Under the pieces are notes generated by a model that worked only from the letters and a program-made list of their open reading frames with translations, did not search any database and was not told the origin of the DNA. From Sphaerisporangium perillae (GTDB lineage Bacteria; Actinomycetota; Actinomycetes; Streptosporangiales; Streptosporangiaceae), in the NCBI RefSeq assembly GCF_023276435.1, contig NZ_JALLPO010000048.1, positions 1 through 64,000 of the forward strand: a stretch of DNA of 64,000 bases. The letters run 5' to 3'. The translations under genes were made by a program, and so were the position numbers. Of the stretch, positions 52,861 to 61,796 are shown in pieces. Position 1 is the first letter of the stretch. Every line of letters begins with the position of its first letter.

Positions 52861-54113
52861 TGTTCCGCCGCGCGGACGTCCCCGCCGGGCTGGGCCGGCC
52901 GTACTACGTGTTCCTGCTCGCGCAGTCGGTCTCCAACCTCGGCTCGGCGGTGTCGCTGGTGCTGGTCCCCCTGATCGTCCTGCGGCTCACCGGGTCCCCG
53001 CTGAGCCTCGGGATCGCGATGGCGGTGGAGTTCCTGCCCTATCCGCTGTTCGGCCTGGTGATCGGCGCGTACGTGGACCGGCTGTCCCGCCGCCAGGTCA
53101 TGATCGCCGCCGACGCCGGGCGGATGCTGGCCGTCGCCTCGATCCCCGTCCTCGCGCACGCGGGCATGCTGGACGTCTGGTGGATCTACCTGGCCGGGTT
53201 CACGATCTCGACGCTGACGATCGCGTTCAACGCGGCCGAGTTCGCGGTCATGCCGGCGCTGGTCGGCCCGGACCGGCTGGACGCGGCCAACGGCCGGCTC
53301 TCGGCCGCCTACTCGGCGGTGGGGGTCCTCGGGCCGGCCCTGGCGGGGGTGTCCCTCATGGTCATGTCCGCCTCCACCGCCCTGCTCCTGGACGCCGGCT
53401 CGTTCGCCTTCTCGGCGTGCTGCCTGAGGTCGCTGCGCCGCTCGCTGCCCGAGCGGGTCGCCGCGGCCGGCCGCGAGCCCGTCCGGCACAGCATCGCCGG
53501 CGGGGTCCGCTTCGTGTTCGGCCACCCGGTGCTGCGCGCCTGCGCGATCCTGCTGGCCCTGACCAACCTGCTGGTGGGCGCGACCGCGGAGAAGCAGATC
53601 GTGACGCTGGCCAAGCAGCACTACCTCGCCACCGACAGCGCGGTGAGCTGGCTCTTCGTCGCCGCGGGCCTGGGAACCACGATCTTCTCGCTGCTCAGCG
53701 CGAGGCTCGCCAGGCGGCTGAGCGCGGCGCAGGCCATCTTGATCCCGTTCTTCGGCGGCGCGGTGTGCATGTTCTGCATCGGCGTCGCCGAATCCTTCCC
53801 CTCCGTCGTGGTGCTGTGGGCGCTCGGTTCCGGGCTCGGCATGTTCTTCGTCGTCAACCTGCGCACGCTGCGGCAGCGGCTCGCGCCCCCGCGGATGCTG
53901 GCGCGGGTGGTCACCGTCAGCCAGGTCCTGTCCTGGACGCCCGTGCCGCTCGGAGCGGTCCTCGGCGGGTGGGTGACCGCCCGGGCCGGGAGCGCGGCGC
54001 CGGTCTTCGCCGGGCTCGGGGTGATCCAGCTCGCCATCGCCGCCGCCTTCCTGCTCGGCCCGTTGCGCCGCGCCGACGCCTACCTGAACGTGCCGGCCGG
54101 GTCGGGCGTCTGA
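52860..54113 (+). CDS. MFS transporter, MefA/enterobactin-exporter type
   Basis: 417 residues with twelve predicted membrane helices. The family opening YVFLLAQSVSNLGSAVSLV and the loop GAYVDRLSRRQVMIAADAGR are typical of the macrolide-efflux and siderophore-exporter group of MFS proteins. The start ATG overlaps the upstream stop (TGATG). The context with a GNAT transferase and an unknown enzyme suggests export of the run's product or self-resistance. Confidence 0.92.
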   Translation: MFRRADVPAGLGRPYYVFLLAQSVSNLGSAVSLVLVPLIVLRLTGSPLSLGIAMAVEFLPYPLFGLVIGAYVDRLSRRQVMIAADAGRMLAVASIPVLAHAGMLDVWWIYLAGFTISTLTIAFNAAEFAVMPALVGPDRLDAANGRLSAAYSAVGVLGPALAGVSLMVMSASTALLLDAGSFAFSACCLRSLRRSLPERVAAAGREPVRHSIAGGVRFVFGHPVLRACAILLALTNLLVGATAEKQIVTLAKQHYLATDSAVSWLFVAAGLGTTIFSLLSARLARRLSAAQAILIPFFGGAVCMFCIGVAESFPSVVVLWALGSGLGMFFVVNLRTLRQRLAPPRMLARVVTVSQVLSWTPVPLGAVLGGWVTARAGSAAPVFAGLGVIQLAIAAAFLLGPLRRADAYLNVPAGSGV

Positions 54114-54134
54114 AACTCGCATCTGGGGGAGACG

Positions 54135-55091
54135 ATGGAGCTCACCGAATTCCGCGGCCTCAGGATCGGCCTTCTCGACGCCGCCGAGGCGCTCGGCGGC
54201 GGCTGGGAGCCCCATCGCGACCGCCTGGACGTGGTGCGCGTGCCGGATCCGCCCGTCGAGCGGTGGCCCGAGCTGCGCCGGGCGGGGTTCCTGCCCAAGC
54301 CGTTCCTGGTCACCTGGATCGCCGGCACGGGCGCCTGCGAGGAGGAGTTCCTGACCCGACTCGGCCCCAAGGAGCGGCAGAACATCAGGACGGCGCGGCG
54401 GCGCGCGGCCGAGGAGGGCCTGGTGGTCCGCACCGAGCCGGTGGACCGGCGCCTGCTGGACAGGTTCCTGCCCCTGTACGCGAGCCGCGTCGCCGAGATG
54501 CGGCACGGGTGGGCGGTGGCCGCCGAGCAGAAGGCGGCGCTGACGCAGGCCGCGGACGAGCATTTCGCGGTGTCCGTCTACGACGGGGACGAGCTGGCCG
54601 GCTGCTGCCTGGGCTGGCAGAAGCCGCGCCTGGGCCTGGTCCACATCCGGTTCTCGGCGGTCGACCCGCGCCGCCGGGAGTCGAGCCTGGCCAGGGTGCT
54701 GTACCTGGCGGCCGCGCAGGTCGCCAGAGAGCGGGGCTTCACGGCGATCACCCTGGGCATGGACCCCAACGTCTACGGCCACATCGCGAAGCCGGGCCTG
54801 TTCGGGTTCAAGTGGCGTCTCGGCTTCGCCGGCGTCCCCTCCCAGCTCGTCGACCCCGACACCGGCACCGACCACGCCGACCTGCTGCTCGGCCTGGACC
54901 GGCTCTGCGATCCGTCCTTCTTCCTGGCCTACGCCGGCCCGCGCCCCGGCCGCGAGCTGCGCCTTGAGGTGTTCAGCTCGACCGGGAAGACGGACCTGCG
55001 CCCCTTCGAGGCGCCGTTCACCCGCGGCCGCACCCTCCACCTCATGTCGTCTCGCTCGGCTTCAGGCGCCGGGACGCCGGCTCGGGGGTGA
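54135..55091 (+). CDS. GNAT-fold acyltransferase (BioF2/acetyltransferase-6-like)
   Basis: 318 residues with a GNAT-type double-fold arrangement: LTRLGPKERQNIRTARRRAA, DEHFAVSVYDGDELAGCCLG, LARVLYLAAAQVARERGFTAI, then a KWRLGF signature. Such proteins transfer acyl or aminoacyl groups in cell-wall or natural-product assembly. ATG 54135 follows GGGGGAG. Last gene of the run. Its final codons and stop lie against the palindromic promoter of the DHA2 exporter. Confidence 0.82.
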   Translation: MELTEFRGLRIGLLDAAEALGGGWEPHRDRLDVVRVPDPPVERWPELRRAGFLPKPFLVTWIAGTGACEEEFLTRLGPKERQNIRTARRRAAEEGLVVRTEPVDRRLLDRFLPLYASRVAEMRHGWAVAAEQKAALTQAADEHFAVSVYDGDELAGCCLGWQKPRLGLVHIRFSAVDPRRRESSLARVLYLAAAQVARERGFTAITLGMDPNVYGHIAKPGLFGFKWRLGFAGVPSQLVDPDTGTDHADLLLGLDRLCDPSFFLAYAGPRPGRELRLEVFSSTGKTDLRPFEAPFTRGRTLHLMSSRSASGAGTPARG

Positions 55092-55094
55092 GGT

Positions 55095-55144
55095 GAGTGA
55101 GTCCTCACTCGAACTTGACGGAGTGAGGACTCACTCCGTAGGTT
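55095..55144 (+). promoter_or_regulatory. paired palindromic operators around a -35/-10 promoter of the DHA2 exporter
   Basis: GAGTGAGTCCTCACTC (55095-55110) and its exact reverse complement GAGTGAGGACTCACTC (55121-55136) flank TTGACG (55115-55120). TAGGTT at 55139-55144 serves as -10 after an 18-base spacer. Each arm is itself a near-palindrome (GAGTGAG/CTCACTC). The second arm lies between -35 and -10. The exporter ATG at 55151 is six bases after the -10, so the message would be leaderless. Confidence 0.8.
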
Positions 55145-55150
55145 TCAGCC

Positions 55151-56719
55151 ATGCCGACCCTGCCACGCCGGCGCCCCGCGCCGCCCGCCCCTGAGCCCCC
55201 GCCCACCACGGCCACGACCGTCCCGGCGGACGACCCCTACGAAGACCTGCCGGCCGCCCGCCGCCGGCTGCTGACCATCACCCTGCTGAGCTGCGCCTTC
55301 CTCGGCATGCTCGACGGCACCGTGACCGGCACGGCCATGCCGCGGATCGTCACCCAGCTCGGCGGCACCGACACCTGGTACGTGTGGGTGGTCACCTCCT
55401 ACCTGCTGACCTCCACCGTCACCGTCCCGCTGTACGGCCGCTTCTCCGACCTGTACGGCCGCCGCGCGCCGCTGCTGCTCGGGCTCGGGCTGTTCCTGGC
55501 CGGTTCGCTCGCCTGCGGCATGGCCCCGTCCATGACCACGCTGGTCGCCTTCCGCGCCGTCCAGGGCGCGGGCGCGGGGGCACTGCTCACCGTCAGCATG
55601 TCCATCGTCCGCGACCTGTACCCGCCCAGCCGCATGGCCGGCATGGTCCGCATGCAGAACGTGATGGCCGGCATGCTCGTCGCCGGGATGCTCAGCGGTC
55701 CGCTGGTCGGCGGCGTGCTCGCCGACCACGCCGGGTGGCGCTGGGCCTTCCTGCTCAACCTGCCCATCGGCCTGGCCGGCGCCACCGTCCTCGCCGTCCT
55801 GCTGCCCCGCGCCCCCTCGAAGGCCGCCGGCGCCGGCCGGGTGGACCTGGCGGGCATCGTGGCGCTCACCTGCGGGCTGTCACTCGTGCTGCTCGGGCTC
55901 AGCCTCAAGGGCAACACCGAGCAAGGCCGGGTACGGGCACTGGGCGATCCGATGGTCGGCCCGCCCCTGATCGCCGGCGCCGTGCTCCTGGCCGCCCTGA
56001 TCGTGGTGGAACGGCGCGCCGCGGGGCCGATCCTGCCGCCACGGCTCTTCGCCCACCGCACCTACACGGCGATCGTCTCGGCCGGGTTCTTCTTCCAGGC
56101 CGCCGGCCTGCCCGTGGGCATCTTCCTGGCCCTGTACCTGCAGCAGGTACGCGGCTACTCCGCCACCTTCTCCGGGCTGCTCCTGCTGCCGATGCTGGCC
56201 GGCATGGTGGCCGGCAACCGGCTCACCTCCACGATCGTCATGCGCACCGGGCGTCCGAGGCCCGCGCTCCTGGCCGGTGCCGCGCTGCTGACCGCCGGGA
56301 GCCTGCCCTTCCTCACCCTCGGCGCCGCGACCCCAACGTTCATGATCGCCGTATGGCTGCTGCTCATCGGCCTTGGCACCGGGCCGGCGATGGGCGGCGC
56401 GAGCATCGTCGCCCAGAACAGCGTGCCGCGCCCCGACATCGGCACCGCCACCGCCGGCTCGATGCTCACCAAGCAGCTCGGCGGCGCGGTCAGCCTGGCC
56501 TGCGGCCAGTCACTGCTCTCCCACCTCACCGCCGGCCCGGCCGGCGCCGCCGCCATGACCGGCGCGATCGGCACCACCTTGGGGTGGATCGGCGGTCTCG
56601 GCGGCCTGCTGGCCCTGACCTCGATCCTGCTCATGCCGGAGCTTCACCTCACCGGCCCGCCGGCCGCCACACCAGCCGCAGATGGCGGCCCGCTCGCGGG
56701 GAAGGCCGACGGCGGGTGA
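55151..56719 (+). CDS. DHA2-type MFS multidrug exporter
   Basis: 522 residues with 14 predicted helices. DHA2 hallmarks are GMLDGTVTGTAMPRIVTQLGG in helix 1, the LYGRFSDLYGRR loop and the GAGAGALLTVSMSIVRDLYP region of helix 4, followed by GPLVGGVLADHAGWRWAF. It probably exports cationic or hydrophobic drugs using the proton gradient. No ribosome-binding site is present; translation from a leaderless message starting at ATG 55151 is likely. No TetR or MarR gene lies nearby to bind the operators. Confidence 0.94.
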   Translation: MPTLPRRRPAPPAPEPPPTTATTVPADDPYEDLPAARRRLLTITLLSCAFLGMLDGTVTGTAMPRIVTQLGGTDTWYVWVVTSYLLTSTVTVPLYGRFSDLYGRRAPLLLGLGLFLAGSLACGMAPSMTTLVAFRAVQGAGAGALLTVSMSIVRDLYPPSRMAGMVRMQNVMAGMLVAGMLSGPLVGGVLADHAGWRWAFLLNLPIGLAGATVLAVLLPRAPSKAAGAGRVDLAGIVALTCGLSLVLLGLSLKGNTEQGRVRALGDPMVGPPLIAGAVLLAALIVVERRAAGPILPPRLFAHRTYTAIVSAGFFFQAAGLPVGIFLALYLQQVRGYSATFSGLLLLPMLAGMVAGNRLTSTIVMRTGRPRPALLAGAALLTAGSLPFLTLGAATPTFMIAVWLLLIGLGTGPAMGGASIVAQNSVPRPDIGTATAGSMLTKQLGGAVSLACGQSLLSHLTAGPAGAAAMTGAIGTTLGWIGGLGGLLALTSILLMPELHLTGPPAATPAADGGPLAGKADGG

Positions 56720-56751
56720 TCGGATCGGGGCACCCGGCGGGCCGGGGCGGA

Positions 56752-57657
56752 TCACCGGCGGGGGCTGGTCCTCCTGCGCGGCCGGGAGGAGCCCGGCTTC
56801 GCCGGGGTGCCCGCGGCGGGCCAGTGCGCCGGGCGGGTCAGCGACGGCGGCAAACGGGTGGCGGTGTCGCCCTTGGCCGCGTTGACCTGGGACTGGGTCA
56901 GGAAGACGCTGCCGGTGAGGTCCGCGCCGGCGAGGTCCGCGCCCCGCAGGTCGGCCCCGATGAGGTCGGCCAGCCGCAGATCGGCGCCTCTGAGGTCGGC
57001 CCCGATCAGGTACGCCCCCCGCAGGTCGGCCCCCCGGAGATCGGCGCCCTTCAGGCCCGTCCCGATCAGGTCGGCTCCCCTGCGGTCCTTCCTGCGGCCC
57101 GGGGCCTCGGCGCGCACCAGTTCGCTGGTGCGCAGCAGCAGGACGTTGACCCGCTGCCGGTGCGCCGGCACGTCCAGCGCCAGCAGGTCCTCGGGGCCGC
57201 CGCGGGTGAGGCGGCCGATCCGGTCGAGCTCGAAGCGGATCTCCTCGTGCAGCGGGCGGGCCGGCCGGTAGGTCAGCGCCTCGGTGAGGTACCACAAAAG
57301 CTCGTGGAGCTGACGCATGATCGGGAACACCTGGAACATCTGCCCGGCGCTCCGCGGCGCCCGCCGCCAGTCCTGCCCGGCATAGGTGACCTGGGAGACC
57401 TTCTGCCCCGCGCCGAAGCAGTCGTAGGCGACGCAGCCGGAGAAGCCCCGCTCCCTGAGGTGGTCGTGGATGCCGCAGCCGAAGTCCGGCCGCAGGTTGG
57501 CACAGGGCCGGCCGGCGTCCTTGTCCACCGCGAAGTCCGCCGAGGCCGAGAAGGGCAGGGCGACGCAGCACAACCCGAAGCAGTCGCCGCACTCTCCGCG
57601 CAGCGCGAGGGAACCCCTGCCGGGGACGGGATGCGGATCTTCGTGCTCGTCGGGCAC
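56752..57657 (-). CDS. pentapeptide-repeat protein with N-terminal cysteine-cluster domain
   Basis: 301 residues. The N-terminal 100 residues carry a cysteine pattern (CGDCFGLCCVALPF from Cys23, NLRPDFGCGIHDHL, GFSGCVAYDCFGAG) that resembles the YkgJ-type metal or iron-sulfur domain. Residues 105-175 are helical. Residues about 190-250 form a right-handed pentapeptide-repeat helix (ADLRGADLRGAYLIGADLRG and similar). Pentapeptide proteins can mimic DNA and bind gyrase, but the combination here is typical of actinomycete proteins of unknown role. Convergent with the DHA2 exporter. Confidence 0.9.
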   Translation of the reverse strand: MPDEHEDPHPVPGRGSLALRGECGDCFGLCCVALPFSASADFAVDKDAGRPCANLRPDFGCGIHDHLRERGFSGCVAYDCFGAGQKVSQVTYAGQDWRRAPRSAGQMFQVFPIMRQLHELLWYLTEALTYRPARPLHEEIRFELDRIGRLTRGGPEDLLALDVPAHRQRVNVLLLRTSELVRAEAPGRRKDRRGADLIGTGLKGADLRGADLRGAYLIGADLRGADLRLADLIGADLRGADLAGADLTGSVFLTQSQVNAAKGDTATRLPPSLTRPAHWPAAGTPAKPGSSRPRRRTSPRR

Positions 57658-57822
57658 CGTGCCTGCTCTCCTCTCGCGCCACCGGCCCCGTGTCGCCGGA
57701 CCGGTGTTACCAAGGCTACGGCGGAGCGGCCCCTACCTGGACCCGCGCGCACCCAGCCGGTTGGGGCCCGGCGGATGCGGCGGTTGAGGTACAGTTCCAA
57801 AGTCCTGTCGTCTCCGATAGAG

Positions 57823-57913
57823 GTGGACGTTGCTCATCTGAGGTCCGCGATCATCGCGCGGTACGGCATCGCCGTAGCCCGTCACACCGCGGCAGGCCTT
57901 GCCGCCCCGTGAC
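57823..57913 (+). promoter_or_regulatory. leader peptide and attenuator hairpins upstream of the ABC-F gene
   Basis: A 29-codon open frame from GTG 57823 to TGA 57912 (DVAHLRSAIIARYGIAVAR, then HTAAGLAAP) overlaps two perfect hairpins: TACGGC-ATC-GCCGTA (57862-57876), and a nested one with outer GTCAC/GTGAC and inner GCGGCA/TGCCGC arms (57881-57913) that includes the stop codon. This is the layout of ribosome-stalling attenuators that induce antibiotic-resistance genes. The bases from 57658 to 57822 hold the promoter region; no convincing -10/-35 was fixed. Confidence 0.6.
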
Positions 57914-58048
57914 CCGCGTGGATGCGACCTCGATGTATGAGCCGTCCCTCACCCTCCGGACAGCACACATCCCTCTCCCGGCCTGGTCGCCGCGTGATGC
58001 TCGCACACGAAGCCCCCGACCCACCGCGCGTGCGACTGCGAGAACACC

Positions 58049-59707
58049 ATGGCCGACCCCACCACGCCCAGCACCTCCGTGACCTGTTCCGCCCTGTCCT
58101 TCCAATGGCCCGACGGCACCACCGTCTTCGACGGGCTCTCCCTCAGCATCCCCCGGGGCCGCACCGGCCTGGTCGGCGGCAACGGCACCGGCAAGTCCAC
58201 CCTCCTGCGACTCCTGGCCGGCCGCCTCCACCCCTCCCACGGATCGGTGACCGTCGGCGGCGACCTCGCCTACCTTCCGCAGAACATCACCCTCGACACC
58301 ACACTGCGCGTCGACCAGGCTCTGGGCATCGCCGAACGGCGCACCGCGCTACGCGCCATCGAGGCCGGAGACGTCGGCGAGCAGAACTTCGAGACGATCG
58401 GCGACGACTGGGACGTCGAAGAGCGCGCCCTCGCGACACTCGGCACCCTCGGACTCGGCGACGTCGAACTGGACCGCACCGTGGGCCAGATGTCCGGCGG
58501 GGAGACCGTTCTGCTGCGCCTGGCCGCACTGCTGCTGGAGCGCCCCGACGTCCTCCTGCTCGACGAGCCCACCAACAACCTCGACCTGTTCGCCCGCCGC
58601 CGCCTCTACGAGGCCGTCGACTCCTGGCGCTCCGGCGTACTCCTCGTGGTCAGCCACGACCACGACCTGCTGGAGCGCGTCGACCGCATCGCCGAGCTGC
58701 GATCCGGATCCGTGAGCTGGTACGGGGGCGGCTGGTCGGCCTACGACGAGGCCCTCGCCACCCAGCAGGAGGCGGCCGGGCGAATGCTGAAAGCCGCCGA
58801 GGCCGACGTACGCCGCCAAAAACGCGAACTGGAGGAGACCCAGATCAAAATCGCCCGCCGCCAGCGGCACAGCAAGAAGATGGACGCCCAGCGGCGGGCC
58901 CCGAGAATCGTCGCCGGCGAACGCAAGCGCTCCGCGCAGGAGTCGGCGGACAAGCTCCGCGGCCTGCAGGAGGACCGTCTCAACGAGGCACGCGAGCGGC
59001 GCGAGGAGGTCGCGGACGCGATCCACAACGACGCCGAGATCCGAGTGGACCTTCCCCACACCGCCGTGCCCGCAGGCCGCACCGTCCTCACCCTGCACGA
59101 CCTGCGCCTCCAGCACGGCAAGCTGCACCAGGGCGATCTCCACGTGCACGGACCCGAACGCATCGCGCTGGTCGGGCGCAACGGAGCCGGCAAGACCACC
59201 CTCCTGCGCACCCTCACCGGGGAACTGCCACCCCTCTCCGGCGAGGCCAAGACGTTCGTGCCGCTACGGTTCCTTCCGCAGCGCCTCGACGTGCTGGACG
59301 ACGAACTGAGCGTCGCGGCGAACGTGGCCCGCATGGCTCCCGGGGTCACCGACAACCACATCCGCGCCCAGCTCGCACGCTTCCTGTTCAAGGGGGCACG
59401 CGCCGAACAGCCCGCGGGCACCCTCTCAGGCGGAGAACGCTTCCGGGCCGCCCTCGCCGCGACGATGCTCGCCGCACCGGCCCCGCAACTGCTCATGCTC
59501 GACGAGCCGACCAACAACCTCGACATGGCCGCCGTGCGGCAGCTGACCAGCGCCCTCGACTCCTACCAGGGCGCGCTCATCATCGCCGGCCACGACCTGT
59601 CGTTCCTGGAATCGGCCGGCATCACCCGCTGGCTGCTCCTCGCGGAAGAACTCCGGGAGACCACCGCCGAAGAGGTCCGCGACCTGCTCGCGTCGGAGGC
59701 CGGCTGA
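58049..59707 (+). CDS. ABC-F family ribosome-protection ATPase
   Basis: 552 residues, two ABC modules and no membrane helices. First Walker A GGNGTGKST (about 44-52), signature MSGGETVLLRLAALLLERPD and Walker B LLLDEPTNNLD. Second Walker A GRNGAGKTT, signature LSGGERFRAALAATMLAAPA and LLMLDEPTNNLD. Between them is a long charged alpha-helical linker (RRQKRELEETQIKIARRQRH, QESADKLRGLQEDRLNEARE), the part that reaches the ribosomal P site in antibiotic-resistance ABC-F proteins. It likely dislodges a ribosome-targeting drug. The upstream leader suggests drug induction. Confidence 0.95.
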   Translation: MADPTTPSTSVTCSALSFQWPDGTTVFDGLSLSIPRGRTGLVGGNGTGKSTLLRLLAGRLHPSHGSVTVGGDLAYLPQNITLDTTLRVDQALGIAERRTALRAIEAGDVGEQNFETIGDDWDVEERALATLGTLGLGDVELDRTVGQMSGGETVLLRLAALLLERPDVLLLDEPTNNLDLFARRRLYEAVDSWRSGVLLVVSHDHDLLERVDRIAELRSGSVSWYGGGWSAYDEALATQQEAAGRMLKAAEADVRRQKRELEETQIKIARRQRHSKKMDAQRRAPRIVAGERKRSAQESADKLRGLQEDRLNEARERREEVADAIHNDAEIRVDLPHTAVPAGRTVLTLHDLRLQHGKLHQGDLHVHGPERIALVGRNGAGKTTLLRTLTGELPPLSGEAKTFVPLRFLPQRLDVLDDELSVAANVARMAPGVTDNHIRAQLARFLFKGARAEQPAGTLSGGERFRAALAATMLAAPAPQLLMLDEPTNNLDMAAVRQLTSALDSYQGALIIAGHDLSFLESAGITRWLLLAEELRETTAEEVRDLLASEAG

Positions 59708-59713
59708 CGACCC

Positions 59714-60181
59714 CTACACCCGCGAAGCCGCCTGCGGGCGAGGGAACAACCCGCGGGGCCGGCCCAGGACCGGCTTGGTGAAGCCTTTGGACGGCGTCGC
59801 CGCCTGCTCGGGAACCCGGACGGGCCCGGCGCCGCGCGCGGGCACGGCCCACAGTCCCCCGACGATGTCGTCGGGCTCGAACGGATGCTGCGATCGCGTG
59901 ATCTCCAGGATCCGTCCCAGGATGCCCCGCACCCCGACGAGCCGCAGCGAACCGCCGGCCCCCGCCGCCCGCTCACGAGCGTCCAAGATCGCATCAAGGC
60001 CGGTGGAGTCACAGAACCGCAGATCCGAGACATCCACCGCGAAGTGCTTCTGTCCACGGCGCAGCAGATCGTCCACGCTGCCGGCGAGAAGGTCGGCCGA
60101 GGCCAGGTCCAGCTCGCCCGCCAGCACGAGTACCGCGACAGGTGGCCGGTAGGCGATGGACACCTTCAATTGTGCGGACAT
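59714..60181 (-). CDS. STAS-domain anti-sigma factor antagonist
   Basis: 155 residues. The STAS fold spans residues 5-110: VLVLAGELDLASADLLAGSV and the phosphorylation-site loop RFCDSTGLDAILDA with Ser59. A C-terminal basic tail follows. Such proteins sequester an anti-sigma kinase when unphosphorylated. No RsbW-type kinase or sigma factor is adjacent; the upstream minus-strand neighbour is a Ser/Thr kinase of another class. The end is six bases from the end of the convergent ABC-F gene. Confidence 0.93.
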   Translation of the reverse strand: MSAQLKVSIAYRPPVAVLVLAGELDLASADLLAGSVDDLLRRGQKHFAVDVSDLRFCDSTGLDAILDARERAAGAGGSLRLVGVRGILGRILEITRSQHPFEPDDIVGGLWAVPARGAGPVRVPEQAATPSKGFTKPVLGRPRGLFPRPQAASRV

Positions 60182-60347
60182 CTGTGCCCTTTCATCCGAT
60201 TCGGGATGTAGGTTCGAACGCTACCCCTCGAAGCCCAAGCGACCGGTAACGTCGCCGGTCGACGCGCTTCCCAGAATGGTCGAGGATCCCGGGCCAACAC
60301 CATCTGACCATCAACCCGGGCAAAGCCCCCGGCCACCACGGCCGGAT

Positions 60348-61796
60348 TCACTTGCCCTTGCCCTTCCCGACGGCCTGGCCATCGTTCCCCTTGGCGGCCT
60401 TGCTCTCCTTGGCGGCCTTGCTCTCCTTGGCGGCCTTGCTCTCCTTGGCGGCCTTGCTCTCCTTGGCGGCCTTGCTCTCCTTGGCGGCCTTGCTCTCCTT
60501 GGCGGCCTTGCTCTCCTTGGCCGCCTTGCCTTCCTTGCCACCGGTGCCGCCCGAGGACTTTTCCTTGCCTTTCCCCGCTCCGGACAACCCCACCGGCACC
60601 ACCTTCGACGCGGCCGACGTGGACGCCCGTTCCCCCTTCGCCCCCGGCCCCGGCCCGACTCGCTCCCCCGGCAGATCGGTCTCCCGCTGGGCCACCGGCC
60701 GCGCCATCACCCCCTCGCCCTGCTCCGGCCCCGCGGCAGGGGTGCCCACCACGGCCGCCGCAGGCGTGCCACCCGCCGAAACCGCCGCTCCCCGATCCCC
60801 CGCGGCCTGCGCATAAGCCAGCCCACCCACCGCCGTGCCACCCAGCACGATCATGACACCCGCCGCCGCGAAAAGCCTCCGCGGCCCGAGCGAAAGCACC
60901 GAACCCGGCAGCGAACCCGCCGAAAGCGGATCCGGAACCGGAACCCGCGCCGCCACCGGCTCACCCACCCGCCCGGCGGCGACCTCCACCAACCGCCGCG
61001 CCGCCTCACCCGCCGGCATCCTGGCAGCCGGATCCTTGACCAGCAGCCCTTCGATCACCGGCGCCAGCGCACCGGCATGGCGGCACGGCGGCGGCTCCTG
61101 ATACAGCACCGCGGCCAGCGTCGCCAGCATGTGACCACGCTGGAAAGGCGACCGGCCCTCCACCGCCAGATACAACATCGCACCCAGCGACCACAGATCC
61201 GAGGCACGCCGCGCCGGCCCGCCCAGCGCCCGCTCGGGGGCGATGAACGCCGGCGTCCCCACCAGCATGCCGGTACGGGTCACCGGCGAATCGTCCTCCA
61301 GCGTCGCGATGCCGAAATCGGTCAGCACGGCATGGCCATCGTCCGCTATCAACACGTTGTCGGGCTTGACATCCCGATGGAGCACCCCCGCCTGGTGGGC
61401 CGCGCTCAGCGCCTCGAGCACCTGGAGACCGATCTCGGCGACCTGCCCGGGCGGCAGCGGGCCGTCCTCCCGCACGATGGCCCCCAACGTCCGGGACGGC
61501 ACCAGCTGCATGACGATCCAGGGATGCCCCTCATCTTCGAAGACGTCGTAGACCGCCGCCACGCTCGGATGGCTCAACCGGCCGGCGGCCCTGGCCTCGC
61601 GGAAGGTCCGCGTCGTGAACAGCTCGCGCTCAGGCTCGCTCAGCTCGGTCGACCCGTGCAGCTCCTTGACCGCGACCTCGCGCTGCAGCAGCTCGTCCAC
61701 CGCCCGCCACACGACTCCCATGCCGCCGCTTCCGAGCGGCTCGATCAGCCGGTAGCGTCCCGCGACCACCCGTTCGGACGTTCCTGATTCCGCCAT
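60348..61796 (-). CDS. membrane Ser/Thr protein kinase with Lys-rich (KAAKES)7 extracellular tail
   Basis: 482 residues. The PknB-type kinase domain spans 14-270: glycine loop GSGGMGVV, Lys44, HRDVKPDN with Asp142 and DFG at 160-162. One membrane helix follows at about 308-329 ([20 protein letters not shown]). The outer part is Pro/Ala-rich and then seven exact KAAKES units followed by KAAKGND, ending GKGKGK. The repeat is nearly identical at DNA level (18-base unit, about 60391-60529). PASTA domains, the usual sensor, are absent. The Lys-rich tail could bind anionic wall polymers. Phosphorylation targets are unknown. Confidence 0.94.
   Translation of the reverse strand: MAESGTSERVVAGRYRLIEPLGSGGMGVVWRAVDELLQREVAVKELHGSTELSEPERELFTTRTFREARAAGRLSHPSVAAVYDVFEDEGHPWIVMQLVPSRTLGAIVREDGPLPPGQVAEIGLQVLEALSAAHQAGVLHRDVKPDNVLIADDGHAVLTDFGIATLEDDSPVTRTGMLVGTPAFIAPERALGGPARRASDLWSLGAMLYLAVEGRSPFQRGHMLATLAAVLYQEPPPCRHAGALAPVIEGLLVKDPAARMPAGEAARRLVEVAAGRVGEPVAARVPVPDPLSAGSLPGSVLSLGPRRLFAAAGVMIVLGGTAVGGLAYAQAAGDRGAAVSAGGTPAAAVVGTPAAGPEQGEGVMARPVAQRETDLPGERVGPGPGAKGERASTSAASKVVPVGLSGAGKGKEKSSGGTGGKEGKAAKESKAAKESKAAKESKAAKESKAAKESKAAKESKAAKESKAAKGNDGQAVGKGKGK
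60391..60529. repeat. 18-bp tandem repeat in the kinase gene
   Basis: Seven consecutive nearly exact copies of GGCGGCCTTGCTCTCCTT, encoding KAAKES on the minus strand. The near-identity at synonymous positions points to recent expansion by slippage. The plus strand is also open (repeating LAALLS), which is a by-product. Confidence 0.9.

Noticed and set aside
57933-58082. Second leader-like frame MYEPSLTLRTAHIPL before the ABC-F start
   Set aside because: It overlaps the ABC-F start in another frame, is Arg/Pro-rich and has no ribosome site. The frame at 57823-57912 fits the hairpins better.
60352-60816. Plus-strand frame with repeating LAALLS opposite the kinase tail
   Set aside because: It is a by-product of the 18-bp repeat. 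The minus strand encodes an intact kinase.
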